A stretch of 64,000 bases of DNA, from NCBI GenBank assembly GCA_052170555.1, contig JBQNAI010000002.1:62001-126000 (forward strand), in the 5' to 3' direction. This stretch comes from Scybalousia_A sp052170555. Its GTDB lineage: Bacteria; Bacteroidota; Bacteroidia; Bacteroidales; P3. Below, piece after piece: positions 1 to 9,104 of the stretch (positions are counted from its first letter, which is position 1; every line of letters begins with the position of its first letter). A model generated the notes under the pieces. It saw nothing but the letters and a program-made list of their open reading frames with translations, searched no databases and had not been told where the DNA came from. The position numbers and the translations under genes are program-made.

Positions 1-1221
1 GCTATTGGGTGTACGGAACCAGTGGCTGTAGCTTTAGCTGTAGCAAAAACAAAAGAAATATTAGGCGAGGAAATTCTTAGTATACGTTTAGAACTATCTA
101 AGAATATAATCAAAAATGCTATGGGTGTAGGAATTCCTGGTACCGGTATGATAGGACTACCTATTGCAGTAGCACTAGGTGTAGTTTGTGGAGATTCTAC
201 AAAACAGTTACAAGTACTTGAACATGCAAAAGATAATATTGAACAAGCAAAAGACTGGTTAGCAGCAAATACAGTAGATATATTCCCTGCTAAAACAGAT
301 GAAAAACTTTTTATTAGATGTAATGCAAAGGGAAAAACGTCCTCTGCAACAGTTACGATTGCAAGGTTGCATACTCATTTTGTTCATTTGGAAAAAGATG
401 ACAATGTTCTATTACATGAGGAATTATCTGCAACAGAGGATAATAGTTGCAAAAAAGAAGTACAAACGATTCTCAATCAAAGAATTATTTGGGATTATGC
501 AACAAAAGAGCCTATAGAAAATATAGCATGGATAGAAGATACTGTAAAATTAAATAGTAAATGTAGTGAAGAAAGTCTGAAAGGTGAATATGGTTTGCAG
601 ATAGGTAAGAAATTATTCAACCATGGAGATAAAAGTCTCCGCAGCGAAATAATAGCAAGGACCTGTGCTGCATCCGATGCGAGGATGGATGGAATAACAT
701 TACCAATATATTCTAATAGTGGTAGCGGTAATCAAGGAATAACATGTACTCTACCTGTATATTATTATGGGATCTTGACAAATTCCTCACATACACAAAT
801 TATTCGTGCTTTAACCCTTTCGCACCTTACAAGTATTTATATAAAGAGTAAAATAGGACGATTATCAGCTCTTTGTGGCATAGTAAATGCTTCCATGGGT
901 GCAGCGAGTGGCATAACGTTATTAGCGGGTGGTAGTTTTGAACAGATGTGCTATACCATAAACAATATGACTAATACAATAACAGGAATGGTATGTGATG
1001 GGGCAAAACCGTCTTGTGCATTGAAAATTTCAGCTGCATTAAATAGTGCATTTGATAGTGTAATGTTAGCAATGAATGGAATTGTTGTAGATGCTACTGA
1101 TGGAATAGCAGAGACGAATATAGACAACACGATAGAGGACATAGGGAAACTGGGACGTTATGGTATGAATGCTATAGATGATTTGATATTGGAGATTATG
1201 ACTCATAAAAATTGCAAATAA
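1..1221 (+). CDS. L-cysteine desulfidase / UPF0597 family protein, 5'-truncated by window edge
   Basis: The reading frame is open from base 1, so the gene starts outside the window; about 406 residues are present. The first residues contain GCTEP, the conserved cysteine motif of the L-cysteine desulfidase (CyuA/UPF0597, SDH_alpha-related) family. A glycine-rich stretch (residues ~36-55) and two further cysteine motifs (SALCG near residue 284, VCDGAKPSC near 330) fit the cysteines expected to hold a 4Fe-4S cluster. Family members split L-cysteine into pyruvate, ammonia and sulfide. That function is inferred from family membership; some UPF0597 proteins are uncharacterised. Only ~20-25 N-terminal residues should be missing. 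The stop at 1219-1221 is followed by a long non-coding gap. Confidence 0.85.
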   Translation, partial: AIGCTEPVAVALAVAKTKEILGEEILSIRLELSKNIIKNAMGVGIPGTGMIGLPIAVALGVVCGDSTKQLQVLEHAKDNIEQAKDWLAANTVDIFPAKTDEKLFIRCNAKGKTSSATVTIARLHTHFVHLEKDDNVLLHEELSATEDNSCKKEVQTILNQRIIWDYATKEPIENIAWIEDTVKLNSKCSEESLKGEYGLQIGKKLFNHGDKSLRSEIIARTCAASDARMDGITLPIYSNSGSGNQGITCTLPVYYYGILTNSSHTQIIRALTLSHLTSIYIKSKIGRLSALCGIVNASMGAASGITLLAGGSFEQMCYTINNMTNTITGMVCDGAKPSCALKISAALNSAFDSVMLAMNGIVVDATDGIAETNIDNTIEDIGKLGRYGMNAIDDLILEIMTHKNCK

Positions 1222-1250
1222 AAAAATACTGAAGCAAGTAGTGGTTTATA

Positions 1251-1876
1251 TTAACGGTCTTTTTGTATAACACAAAATAGTTGTCTTTGATATTTAAGCA
1301 ATTGTAAAATTATTTGAAACAGTCATTGTGCAAGAAAATTTGTCTCAATTTTTTATCGGACCAATATTAAATCCCTCCAAAGACTTCAAAAGTACAAAAA
1401 TTTATACCTAACACATCTAAACATTCATCGGAAATCTTTAAATCAATATATGATTACCTATTATAAAGAAATAAAAATCTTTATAATAAGTATACCATTC
1501 AACCCTATGTCCCAAATGATTCTAGTGTTCATTAAAATGATTTCAAGTATCTACTGAAAATATTTAATTATAACATATAATACTTGTAAAAAAACGCAGT
1601 AATTCTCTACAAATACATTTTAATTTGATATAAATATTTATTTTTTTTATCAACAGTTTGTACTCCCTAAAAAAAACAAAAATCAACTGAAATTTATAAT
1701 ATAAATGAGAAAAATCTAAAACAGATAATCTAAATCTCACTAAAAGAAACAAGATCATCAATCTGATGATGATAAACAATAACTAGGTAATTAAAAAAAT
1801 GAGCAATATAAAATGTAAAGTAAAATAAATAAGAATAACAATTAAACAAAAAAATGAGTAATCAACTCTCAAAAAA
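1251..1876. repeat. Long intergenic repeat, copy 1 (partner at 43868-44438)
   Basis: Positions 1251-1807 match 43868-44424 base for base, with one difference seen (G at 1787, A at 44404) and no indel over 557 bp. After that copy 1 carries 51 extra bases (about 1808-1858) lying between two near-identical AAAAAAATGAGnAAT words, and then matches again to about 1876. Copy 2 can therefore be derived from copy 1 by slippage or recombination between these short direct repeats. No terminal inverted repeats, target duplication or convincing protein gene was found. The only shared reading frame (71 codons, minus, 1564-1779) has no recognisable features. An internal hairpin sits at 1461-1486. Both copies lie just downstream of a leftward gene. 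Confidence 0.95.
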
Positions 1877-1890
1877 AATCGATTACTCAT
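1854..1890 (-). terminator. Probable rho-independent terminator for the flavodiiron gene
   Basis: Perfect 10-bp arms ATGAGTAATC (1854-1863) and GATTACTCAT (1881-1890) form a hairpin. On the minus strand it is followed by a T-rich run (complement of AAACAAAAAA at 1845-1854). It lies ~140 bp beyond the stop of the flavodiiron gene and overlaps the right end of the long repeat. Confidence 0.6.
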
Positions 1891-2002
1891 TAAATTATCA
1901 AAATTAATTATTTTAAAACACAATCATCACTCTAAAAAGATATCATTAAATCATTTACATTTCTAAAAAAACAAAGACAATCCCCACAATGTATTTCAGT
2001 AG

Positions 2003-2020
2003 GTGGCAAACCAATGCCAC
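2003..2020 (-). other. Short hairpin just after the flavodiiron stop codon
   Basis: GTGGCA and TGCCAC arms with a 6-nt loop lie 7 bp beyond the stop at 2027. There is no T-run on either side, so it could be a 3'-end stabilising or processing stem rather than a terminator. Confidence 0.4.
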
Positions 2021-2026
2021 AAAACA

Positions 2027-3214
2027 TTAGAGCGATTGTATAAATTCTCTACCATAAACACGACATTCCTCCAACACGTGTTCATCAGGTACCCACAATT
2101 TTTGAATCCCCCCATTCACAACCTCAATTCCCGCCTCTTTTAATTTCTCTGTTATTTGTTTGACGGCATCTCCACTCCATCCGTAAGAACCAAATGCAAC
2201 TGCTTTCTTCTTCTTGAATTTCAACCCTCTAATCATCTCTAACAACCCTGCAATAGCAAAAGAATATCCATTATTTATAGTAGGCGAACCTATCATAAAT
2301 GCCTTTGATTTGAAAATTTCAGTCAATATATCATTCTTATCTTCCTTGGAAGCATTGAAAATCTTGATTGTAACTTTTTTATCTACATCCTGAATTCCTT
2401 TAGCTATTGCTTGTGCCATTAAGCGAGTAGATTGCCACATCGTATCGTAAACCATAGTAATCTGATTTTCTTGATAAGCATCCGCCCATTGTAAGTATTT
2501 CTCAACAATTTGTGAAGGATTATCTTTCCATATAACTCCATGCGAAGGACATATCATATCTATAGGCAGATTCATAGAAAGAATCTCCTTGACCTTCCTT
2601 GTCACCATCGGCGAATATAGATTCAAAATATTACAATAGTATTTCATTGCTTCAAGGTACACTTCTGAGGAATCTACAGCATCATTAAATAATGATTCAC
2701 TAGCATAATGCTGACCGAATCCATCATTAGAAAATAAAATATTTTCATTTGACATATATGTAAACATCGTATCTGGCCAATGAAGCATAGTAGCTTCTAT
2801 AAAAGTCAAAGTAGTTTGACCTAAATTTAAAGTATCACCGGTCTTAACTCTGACAAAATTCCAATCCTTATGATAATGACCACGAATAATTGCTTCTCCC
2901 TTAGCTGTACAATAGATAGGAGTGTTAGGAATCTCACGCATCAACTCAACTAATGCTCCACTGTGGTCGCACTCATTGTGCTGCATGACAATATAGTCAA
3001 TCTTTTTTAAATCAATCTCCTGTTTCAATTCTGCAACAAATTCTTTGTCATATGGGATCCACGCAGTATCTATTAACACTACCTTTTCATCCCTAATTAG
3101 ATACGAATTATAAGAAGATCCTCTATGAGTAGAAAGCTCGTCTCCGTGAAATGTTTTCAAGTCCCAGTCAATCTTACCTACCCAACTAATTCTTGATGTT
3201 ATTTGCTTTCCCAT
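2027..3214 (-). CDS. Flavodiiron protein (FprA / A-type flavoprotein)
   Basis: This 395-residue cytoplasmic protein has a metallo-beta-lactamase-like diiron domain followed by a flavodoxin-like FMN domain from about residue 250. The diiron ligands are visible: H79-x-E81-x-D83-H84, H145 in HWPDTM, D164 in NDGFG and H225 in PSHG. Members reduce O2 to water or NO to N2O using electrons from rubredoxin or related carriers, protecting anaerobes from oxygen and nitrosative stress. The length is that of the minimal two-domain class; no rubredoxin domain is fused. The gene is alone on the minus strand, divergent from the zinc peptidase, with a TATCTTTG -7 box at 3266-3273 placing the start of transcription ~45 bp upstream of the ATG. 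Confidence 0.95.
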   Translation of the reverse strand: MGKQITSRISWVGKIDWDLKTFHGDELSTHRGSSYNSYLIRDEKVVLIDTAWIPYDKEFVAELKQEIDLKKIDYIVMQHNECDHSGALVELMREIPNTPIYCTAKGEAIIRGHYHKDWNFVRVKTGDTLNLGQTTLTFIEATMLHWPDTMFTYMSNENILFSNDGFGQHYASESLFNDAVDSSEVYLEAMKYYCNILNLYSPMVTRKVKEILSMNLPIDMICPSHGVIWKDNPSQIVEKYLQWADAYQENQITMVYDTMWQSTRLMAQAIAKGIQDVDKKVTIKIFNASKEDKNDILTEIFKSKAFMIGSPTINNGYSFAIAGLLEMIRGLKFKKKKAVAFGSYGWSGDAVKQITEKLKEAGIEVVNGGIQKLWVPDEHVLEECRVYGREFIQSL

Positions 3215-3265
3215 TTTATTTCTCTTTTATTTACTCATTAATACTAATTTCATACTTTGAACTGC

Positions 3266-3294
3266 AAAGATAATAATTTTTTTTTGTACCTTTG
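3266..3294. promoter_or_regulatory. Divergent pair of Bacteroidetes -7 boxes
   Basis: On the minus strand TATCTTTG (3273-3266) faces the flavodiiron gene. On the plus strand TACCTTTG (3287-3294) faces the zinc peptidase at 3338. Both match the TAnnTTTG consensus of the Bacteroidetes primary sigma factor. The -33 elements are not clear, so this rests on the -7 boxes and their spacing to the genes. Confidence 0.6.
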
Positions 3295-3337
3295 CGTTCT
3301 AATTATTAATAATAACTAAATTTGGGAAAAAGATATT

Positions 3338-4039
3338 ATGAACGGAATCAATTTAAATGGACTTTATTGGATAATATTTATTGGTATTGCCGTTGTTTCG
3401 TGGATTATTCAGCACTCTTTACAAAAAGCATTTAAAGAATACTCAAATATTCCTGTCGAAGGACATTTGACAGGTAAGGATGTTGCAGAAAAGATGCTGA
3501 AAGACAATGATATTTATGATGTTTCAGTAACCTGTATTGAGGGGCAACTAACTGATAACTACAATCCAACCAACAAAACCCTTAATCTTAGTAAGGCGGT
3601 ATTCTATGGAGACAGTGTAGCTTCTGCTGCAATAGCGGCTCACGAATGCGGTCATGCTATTCAACATGCTTTGGCTTACACACCATTACAGATGCGCTCT
3701 GCCTTAGTCCCTGCTGTATCTTTTGCTTCTAAATGGATGATGTGGGTCTTACTGGGAGGAATGCTTTTATTGAAAACTTTTCCGGAGCTACTCTTTTTTG
3801 GAATTATTTTATTCGGACTTACTACACTATTTTCATTTATAACATTGCCTGTGGAAATTAATGCATCACAAAGAGCGTTGGCATGGTTAAATCGTCATCA
3901 AATAACATCTGTTCAATCTCATGGTAAAGCACAAAGAGCTTTACGCTTAGCTGCATACACTTATGTAGTTGCTGCATTGGGCTCACTAGCGACATTACTC
4001 TATTACATAATGATATTTACATCTAATCGAAGAGACTAA
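3338..4039 (+). CDS. Membrane neutral zinc metallopeptidase (YugP family)
   Basis: The 233-residue protein has an N-terminal membrane segment (residues ~9-25), the zinc-binding motif HECGH at 102-106, and two strongly hydrophobic spans at ~130-165, followed by a final one near the C-terminus. This is the architecture of the YugP/Zn_peptidase_2 family, whose substrates are largely unknown. The acidic residue in LPVEINAS (~180) is the likely third zinc ligand. It starts a rightward series with the PASTA protein 45 bp downstream. The family call is secure; a quality-control role in the inner membrane is only an inference. Confidence 0.88.
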   Translation: MNGINLNGLYWIIFIGIAVVSWIIQHSLQKAFKEYSNIPVEGHLTGKDVAEKMLKDNDIYDVSVTCIEGQLTDNYNPTNKTLNLSKAVFYGDSVASAAIAAHECGHAIQHALAYTPLQMRSALVPAVSFASKWMMWVLLGGMLLLKTFPELLFFGIILFGLTTLFSFITLPVEINASQRALAWLNRHQITSVQSHGKAQRALRLAAYTYVVAALGSLATLLYYIMIFTSNRRD

Positions 4040-4083
4040 CAATCTATATCACATACATTGTTGGAAAACGTATATTAATCACA

Positions 4084-4926
4084 ATGGAGCTAAGAGAATT
4101 TTTCAAAAGTAAGATATTTCTTAAACATCTGTTATTAATCGTAGGTTCATTTTTTGTCTTGTTATTTTTAGTTTCTTTCATCCTTAAAATATATACAAGG
4201 CATGGTCAAGAGTATGAAGTACCTAAAATTACTGGATTAAACATAAAAGACATAGAATCCAATGAAAATCTTAAACATTTTGAAATAATGATAATGGATT
4301 CTATATACAAAGAAGGAGTGTTATCAGGAACGATTTTAAATCAAGACCCCTCTGAAGGTGCTTTTGTAAAAAATGGCAGAAAAATATATATAACCGTAGC
4401 ATCCTATTCTGGTGATATGGTAAGGATGCCTCTTTGCAAGGATAAGAGTCTGAAAAGTGCAGTACAAACGTTGGTAGATGCAGGATTGAGAGTGGGTACG
4501 ATAATGTATCGTAACGGCGAAATAGACAATATCGTAGTGGAACAACGATATAAAGGAAAAAATATTAATGTAGGTAGTGATATTATAACGGGTGAGGCAG
4601 TAGATCTGATAGTTGAAGTAACATCTACAACTAAGGAAGTTATTATGCCTAATATCAGTTCAAAGACCGAGTCCGATGCCGAAATCATGTTGTGGAAAGC
4701 AGGACTGAATGTCGGACGCAAAATATTTCAAGGAAAGAATGGGGAAGGTAAAGGTAGGGTTATTAGCTTCTCTCCTTCATATAGAAGTGTTATGATAGGT
4801 ACTGCCATAAATTTAACTTTGATGAGTGAATCTGAAAAAGCTTATAAAAGACAATTAGAAGATTTTGAACAGTCCCGTCAGATAGAAGAAATAATAGAAG
4901 AAAATGATACTGCAATTGCTGAATAG
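4084..4926 (+). CDS. PASTA-domain membrane protein
   Basis: This 280-residue protein has a short cytoplasmic N-terminus, one transmembrane helix (residues ~17-38) and a periplasmic part made of about three PASTA repeats (roughly 45-110, 112-182 and 185-250). It ends in an acidic, E-rich tail. PASTA domains are known from penicillin-binding proteins and Ser/Thr kinases, where they bind peptidoglycan fragments or scaffold division proteins. No catalytic domain is present. In Bacteroidetes such stand-alone PASTA proteins commonly lie next to an rluD-type gene. Here one T9SS cargo gene separates the two. A wall-associated structural or sensing role is inferred. Confidence 0.88.
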   Translation: MELREFFKSKIFLKHLLLIVGSFFVLLFLVSFILKIYTRHGQEYEVPKITGLNIKDIESNENLKHFEIMIMDSIYKEGVLSGTILNQDPSEGAFVKNGRKIYITVASYSGDMVRMPLCKDKSLKSAVQTLVDAGLRVGTIMYRNGEIDNIVVEQRYKGKNINVGSDIITGEAVDLIVEVTSTTKEVIMPNISSKTESDAEIMLWKAGLNVGRKIFQGKNGEGKGRVISFSPSYRSVMIGTAINLTLMSESEKAYKRQLEDFEQSRQIEEIIEENDTAIAE

Positions 4927-4966
4927 ATATAATCATAAAGTTTTACAATATGTGCAATTTAGTAAA

Positions 4967-4987
4967 TTAATCTCACACTTTATTTTA
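4967..4987 (+). repeat. 21-bp dispersed motif, copy A
   Basis: The 21 bases starting TTAATCTCACACTTTATTTT are repeated exactly at 49281-49301. Shorter relatives (ACTAATCACnCACTTTA) occur at about 11108-11124 and 57786-57802. This copy lies between the PASTA stop and the start of the T9SS cargo gene, just before a TACCTTCG promoter-like box (~5010). Confidence 0.7.
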
Positions 4988-5032
4988 CTAATCTCAAAAA
5001 AAATTTTAATACCTTCGCACATTATTCTTATA

Positions 5033-6916
5033 ATGTTATGTGTTGTTTTTTGTCCCCATAGCATCAAGGGACAAAAAGAGGTTTTTATGCCTTTTCTTGA
5101 TGATTTTTCCTCATATAAGGGGCAACCTAATAATTCTTTGTGGCAAAATAGTAGTGCAATAGTCAATCAAGGATTTCAATTTTTCCCTCCTACCGTAGGA
5201 GTGGTTACTCTTGATATTCTAGACAATAAAGGAGAAATATTTCCACAAGCAAGCATTTATGGATTTGTGGCAGATACGCTTTGTAGCGTATCTATTCGTA
5301 TGGATAGTATCAAAGAACCTGTAATTAAAAGATTGACGCAATCAGACAGTATATGGCTATCTTTCTTTATTCAACCGACGGGAGCAATGGGAAATCTATG
5401 GGAAAGAATCGGTTCCGCTCCATCAACAAAGGATTCCATAATATTGCAATTTTATGCTTCAAGACAAGGTGTTTGGAATACTGTTTGGAGAATGAATGGT
5501 ACTGATGTTGAAACTATTTATAAGAAAGATTCCGTATACTTTTTGCAATATCTTATCCCTGTCACAGATACTGCATATTTTAATAAAGATTTTCGTTTTC
5601 GTTTTATAAATTATGGTTCTTTGAACAATAATCCTTCATTCAGTTACATATCCAACAAAGGTGGATGGAATATAGATTACATCTATATGAATATTAATCG
5701 TAGCTACAAAGATAATACATATCGTGATGTTGCATTTGTTAATCCTGCGTCTTCTTTTTTAAAAAATTTCACTTCCATTCCTGCCAAACATTTCAAGAAA
5801 GAATATATGAAAGATAGTGTTTATAACACTATAGTGAATTTGCATTCCTCTGTTCTAAACTCTAATTATTCTTATTTTATCGTAGATAAAAACAAAACTC
5901 CCATACATTCATATTTGGGAGGATTTGAAAATATAGATTCCTATCCTAAAACACATAAATTCCAAACACAAAAAAATCATACTTCCTTTAAAATTGATTT
6001 TTCTTTTGAGCCAGATAAAAATGCATGGTCGGAATATATTATAACGCACGTTGTAACAGAAGGAGTGGGGCAGGATAACATCAGATACAATGATACAACT
6101 CGCTTTGTACAGAAATTTGAAAATTATTTTTCTTACGATGATGGCACTGCCGAGAGTGGTATAGGTATAGAACCTTCAAATTCATCTTTATTTGCTGTCG
6201 GTTACCCTCTTTTGGTACAAGATTCTCTTTACGCTGTGGATATTTACTTTAATTGTTCGTGGCAACAAAGTAATTTAAAACCATTTTATCTTTGTATTTA
6301 CAATGCCAAAGAACAAATAACAATACACAAGGATAATGATGGAAAAGAAATTAAAGATACCACTTTTATTCCGGACCAATTGTTGTATGAATCTGCCCGC
6401 TTGGTACCTCAATATGATAGTCTAAATAAGTTTCATCGTTATTTCTTAGACGAAACCTTAATATTGCCTGCCGGAATGTTTTTTGTTGCACTAAAGCCAT
6501 CAGGTTCTGCATATATGAATATAGGCTTTGATCAAAACAATGATGCTTCCCCGTTTATGTTTGAAAAAAAAGGAAAAGATTGGATCAATATTTTCTTAAA
6601 AGGAAGTCCGATGATAAGACCTTATTTCGGTTACCGTTCGGTAGGATTGCAAGAAACAATTAGAGAAAACGAATCGTTAACTGTTTATCCTAATCCGTCA
6701 AAATATTTTATCTCATTAAGAATGAGAAATATAGATAAGACAAAGGAAAATAAAATAATAATTATAAATTCATATGGACAAATAGTTTATTGTACTGATG
6801 TACCAAATGATTACGATAGTTTATATGAAAAGACAATAGACATTAGTAATCTGAATAATGGTATTTATATGCTACGAGTAGGTAATCAGACTAAAAAATT
6901 GATTATAGCAAGATGA
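5033..6916 (+). CDS. Type IX secretion system cargo protein with C-terminal sorting domain
   Basis: The predicted protein has ~627 residues from the ATG at 5033. The frame is open further upstream to 4904, but that would overlap the PASTA gene and lacks a signal-peptide-like start. A hydrophobic stretch just before and after Met5033 followed by SIKGQ resembles a signal peptide, so the true start is uncertain. The C-terminus carries VYPNPS and a final GIYMLRVGNQTKKLII, the hallmarks of a type A T9SS sorting domain (Por secretion tail), which directs outer-membrane passage and surface attachment. The body (~550 residues) is rich in Asn, Ser, Tyr and Phe and matches no catalytic family I recognise. 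The stop overlaps the next ATG (ATGA), which suggests coupled expression with rluD. Confidence 0.85.
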   Translation: MLCVVFCPHSIKGQKEVFMPFLDDFSSYKGQPNNSLWQNSSAIVNQGFQFFPPTVGVVTLDILDNKGEIFPQASIYGFVADTLCSVSIRMDSIKEPVIKRLTQSDSIWLSFFIQPTGAMGNLWERIGSAPSTKDSIILQFYASRQGVWNTVWRMNGTDVETIYKKDSVYFLQYLIPVTDTAYFNKDFRFRFINYGSLNNNPSFSYISNKGGWNIDYIYMNINRSYKDNTYRDVAFVNPASSFLKNFTSIPAKHFKKEYMKDSVYNTIVNLHSSVLNSNYSYFIVDKNKTPIHSYLGGFENIDSYPKTHKFQTQKNHTSFKIDFSFEPDKNAWSEYIITHVVTEGVGQDNIRYNDTTRFVQKFENYFSYDDGTAESGIGIEPSNSSLFAVGYPLLVQDSLYAVDIYFNCSWQQSNLKPFYLCIYNAKEQITIHKDNDGKEIKDTTFIPDQLLYESARLVPQYDSLNKFHRYFLDETLILPAGMFFVALKPSGSAYMNIGFDQNNDASPFMFEKKGKDWINIFLKGSPMIRPYFGYRSVGLQETIRENESLTVYPNPSKYFISLRMRNIDKTKENKIIIINSYGQIVYCTDVPNDYDSLYEKTIDISNLNNGIYMLRVGNQTKKLIIAR

Positions 6917-7950
6917 TAGAAGAGAATTTGGATTTGCAAACGGAGAATCTATTGTATGAGAATTTCAGATATGTTGTTGACAAAGGACAATCACCACTGA
7001 GAATAGATAAATATCTGATGGTAAAAATAGAGAATGCTTCTAGAAACAAAATTCAACAGGCTGCAAGAAACAACTGTATAAAAGTAAATGGGAAGGTAGT
7101 AAAATCTAATTACAAAGTTAAGCCTACAGACATAATACAAATATTTCTTCCAACTGCTCCACGCGACATAGAAATAATACCCCAAAATATTCCCTTAGAT
7201 ATAGTTTACGAGGACGAAGATTTGCTTGTAATAAACAAATCCTCTAACATGGTGGTACATCCTGCTTATGGTAATTATGATTCTACACTGGTTAACGCCC
7301 TAACTTATTATTTTCAAAACACATCTCATAATGATCCTGAAACAAAACCTCTATTGGTACATAGAATCGACAAAAACACCACAGGATTGCTAGTAGTTGC
7401 AAAAAACGAAGATGCACAAACCAAATTGGCAGAGCAATTTTATTATCATACCATTGAAAGAACATATACTGCATTGGTGTGGGGAGATTTCAAAGAGACA
7501 ACTGGGACTATAGAAGCTAATATTTCACGAGATGAGAAAGATAGAAAAAAAATGTCCGTATGCATACAAGATAAAGGAAAAAGAGCTATAACTCACTGGA
7601 ATGTTATGGAAAGATTTGGATACACTACTCTGTTGCAATGCAAATTAGAAACGGGGAGAACACATCAAATAAGGGTTCATATGAGACACATAGGACATCC
7701 CCTGTTCAATGACGAAACATACGGAGGCAATCAAATACTAAAAGGAACAACCTTTTCCAAATACAAACAATTCATTTTAAATTGTTTTGATGTATTACCA
7801 CGCCAAGCCCTTCACGCAACGACTTTGGGCTTTGTTCATCCCACAACACGAAAGGAAATATTTTTTAGATCTAATCTGCCTTTGGATCTACAAACTGTGA
7901 TAGAAAAATGGAGGAGTTATATCTCAAACAGAGAAAATTTAAATATATGA
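6913..7950 (+). CDS. rluD: RluD-family 23S rRNA pseudouridine synthase
   Basis: This 345-residue protein has an N-terminal S4 RNA-binding domain (residues ~28-75) and a catalytic domain containing HRIDKNTTGLL (150-160), with the catalytic aspartate at D153. The family isomerises uridines in 23S rRNA (helix 69 for E. coli RluD). The exact target site cannot be read from sequence, and RluA/RluC-like activity is possible. The start overlaps the T9SS cargo stop by 4 bp. In several Bacteroidetes a D-alanine-D-alanine ligase gene lies close to rluD. None is present here; the next gene is gldB. Confidence 0.92.
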   Translation: MIEENLDLQTENLLYENFRYVVDKGQSPLRIDKYLMVKIENASRNKIQQAARNNCIKVNGKVVKSNYKVKPTDIIQIFLPTAPRDIEIIPQNIPLDIVYEDEDLLVINKSSNMVVHPAYGNYDSTLVNALTYYFQNTSHNDPETKPLLVHRIDKNTTGLLVVAKNEDAQTKLAEQFYYHTIERTYTALVWGDFKETTGTIEANISRDEKDRKKMSVCIQDKGKRAITHWNVMERFGYTTLLQCKLETGRTHQIRVHMRHIGHPLFNDETYGGNQILKGTTFSKYKQFILNCFDVLPRQALHATTLGFVHPTTRKEIFFRSNLPLDLQTVIEKWRSYISNRENLNI

Positions 7951-8057
7951 TGAATGAAACTTAACTTCGTTTTAGTTAAAAGAAAATAAAAGTGTTTTAG
8001 TTGTTAAGTCATCATACAAATATAATATTTATTAAAAGGAAATAGACAAAGACAAAG

Positions 8058-9098
8058 ATGAGACATAGGATTGTAAACGTTATATCATTAGCAGTTATTA
8101 TTATCATCATATTAGGATGTAATAATAAAAAAGAAGATAAGTTTATCAATGAAAAAAGTGGAAAGGAAGAGCAAATACACATCATTCGTTTTGATAGAGA
8201 ATTGTTTGCCACTCCTAATCCTAATACTGAAATATTCCTAAAAAATCTTCAAAAGAAATATCCAGAGATGTTTGCTTCCACTTTGGATGACAGAGGGTAT
8301 AGACAAATGATCGAAAAGTTTATTATGGATAGTTATTTATTGGATGCACAAAATATAGTACAACGTACATATCCCGACTTGACATTTTTAGAGAAAGATT
8401 TGACCACTGCTTTCGCTAAATTGAAAAAACAACATTCTAATACTCATTTACCCAAACGTGTCTTCTCTATGATTTTTGGTCCTGCGGAATTTTCTTATAC
8501 CTTTGAAAATAGATGCTATACTAATGGAGAATATTCGGTTATCGCCTTGGATGTATATTCCTATCCGGCAATAGAAAAAAACCCTTACTACTCTCAAATG
8601 CCCAAATATATGTCCCCTACCCTTAACCAAAGGTATATAGCACCAGATTTTATGCGTATGTATTTAAAGAATATTACATACGCAAATACAAAAGACGTTC
8701 AAATGAATCCTGATTGTACATTTTTAGACTATATTATATACGAAGGCAAATATACTTTCATTACTCAAAATATTTTATCTACATACAAAGAAAATGAAAT
8801 CCTAAGATACACAGAAAATCAATTGAAGTGGTGCAAGAAAAATGAGAAACTAATTTGGGGATATATTATTGAGAACCGTTTATTGTACGAAAAAGATCGT
8901 TCAAAATTCATGTCATTAACAGCGGAAGGTCCTTCATCCAAACCTCTTACAGACTCTCCCGCTAGAGTAGGCAATTATATCGGATATCATATTGTACAAA
9001 ATTTTATGGATAAAGTAAATATCTCATGGGATTCACTAATAAATATAACTGATTCACAAGTAATACTTCAAAAATCAAATTATAAACCAACAAAATAA
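8058..9098 (+). CDS. gldB: Gliding-motility-associated lipoprotein GldB
   Basis: The protein has 346 residues with a lipoprotein signal peptide ending in the lipobox ILGC (Cys ~21). The mature part begins with the GldB-typical block IIRFDRELFATPNP (residues ~43-56) and ends with SPARVGNYIGYHIVQNFM (about 305-322), both characteristic of the family. In Flavobacterium, GldB is needed for gliding. In non-gliding Bacteroidales, orthologues are retained with an unclear role, possibly in envelope or T9SS function. The gene is 6 bp upstream of the LTA-synthase-like sulfatase, suggesting one transcript. A ~100-bp gap with no clear promoter precedes it. Confidence 0.88.
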   Translation: MRHRIVNVISLAVIIIIILGCNNKKEDKFINEKSGKEEQIHIIRFDRELFATPNPNTEIFLKNLQKKYPEMFASTLDDRGYRQMIEKFIMDSYLLDAQNIVQRTYPDLTFLEKDLTTAFAKLKKQHSNTHLPKRVFSMIFGPAEFSYTFENRCYTNGEYSVIALDVYSYPAIEKNPYYSQMPKYMSPTLNQRYIAPDFMRMYLKNITYANTKDVQMNPDCTFLDYIIYEGKYTFITQNILSTYKENEILRYTENQLKWCKKNEKLIWGYIIENRLLYEKDRSKFMSLTAEGPSSKPLTDSPARVGNYIGYHIVQNFMDKVNISWDSLINITDSQVILQKSNYKPTK

Positions 9099-9104
9099 CA
9101 AACA

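Noticed and set aside
4904..5032. Upstream extension of the T9SS cargo frame overlapping the PASTA gene
   Set aside because: The extra 43 codons overlap the previous gene, have no typical start context, and would bury the signal-peptide-like segment; the ATG at 5033 fits better.
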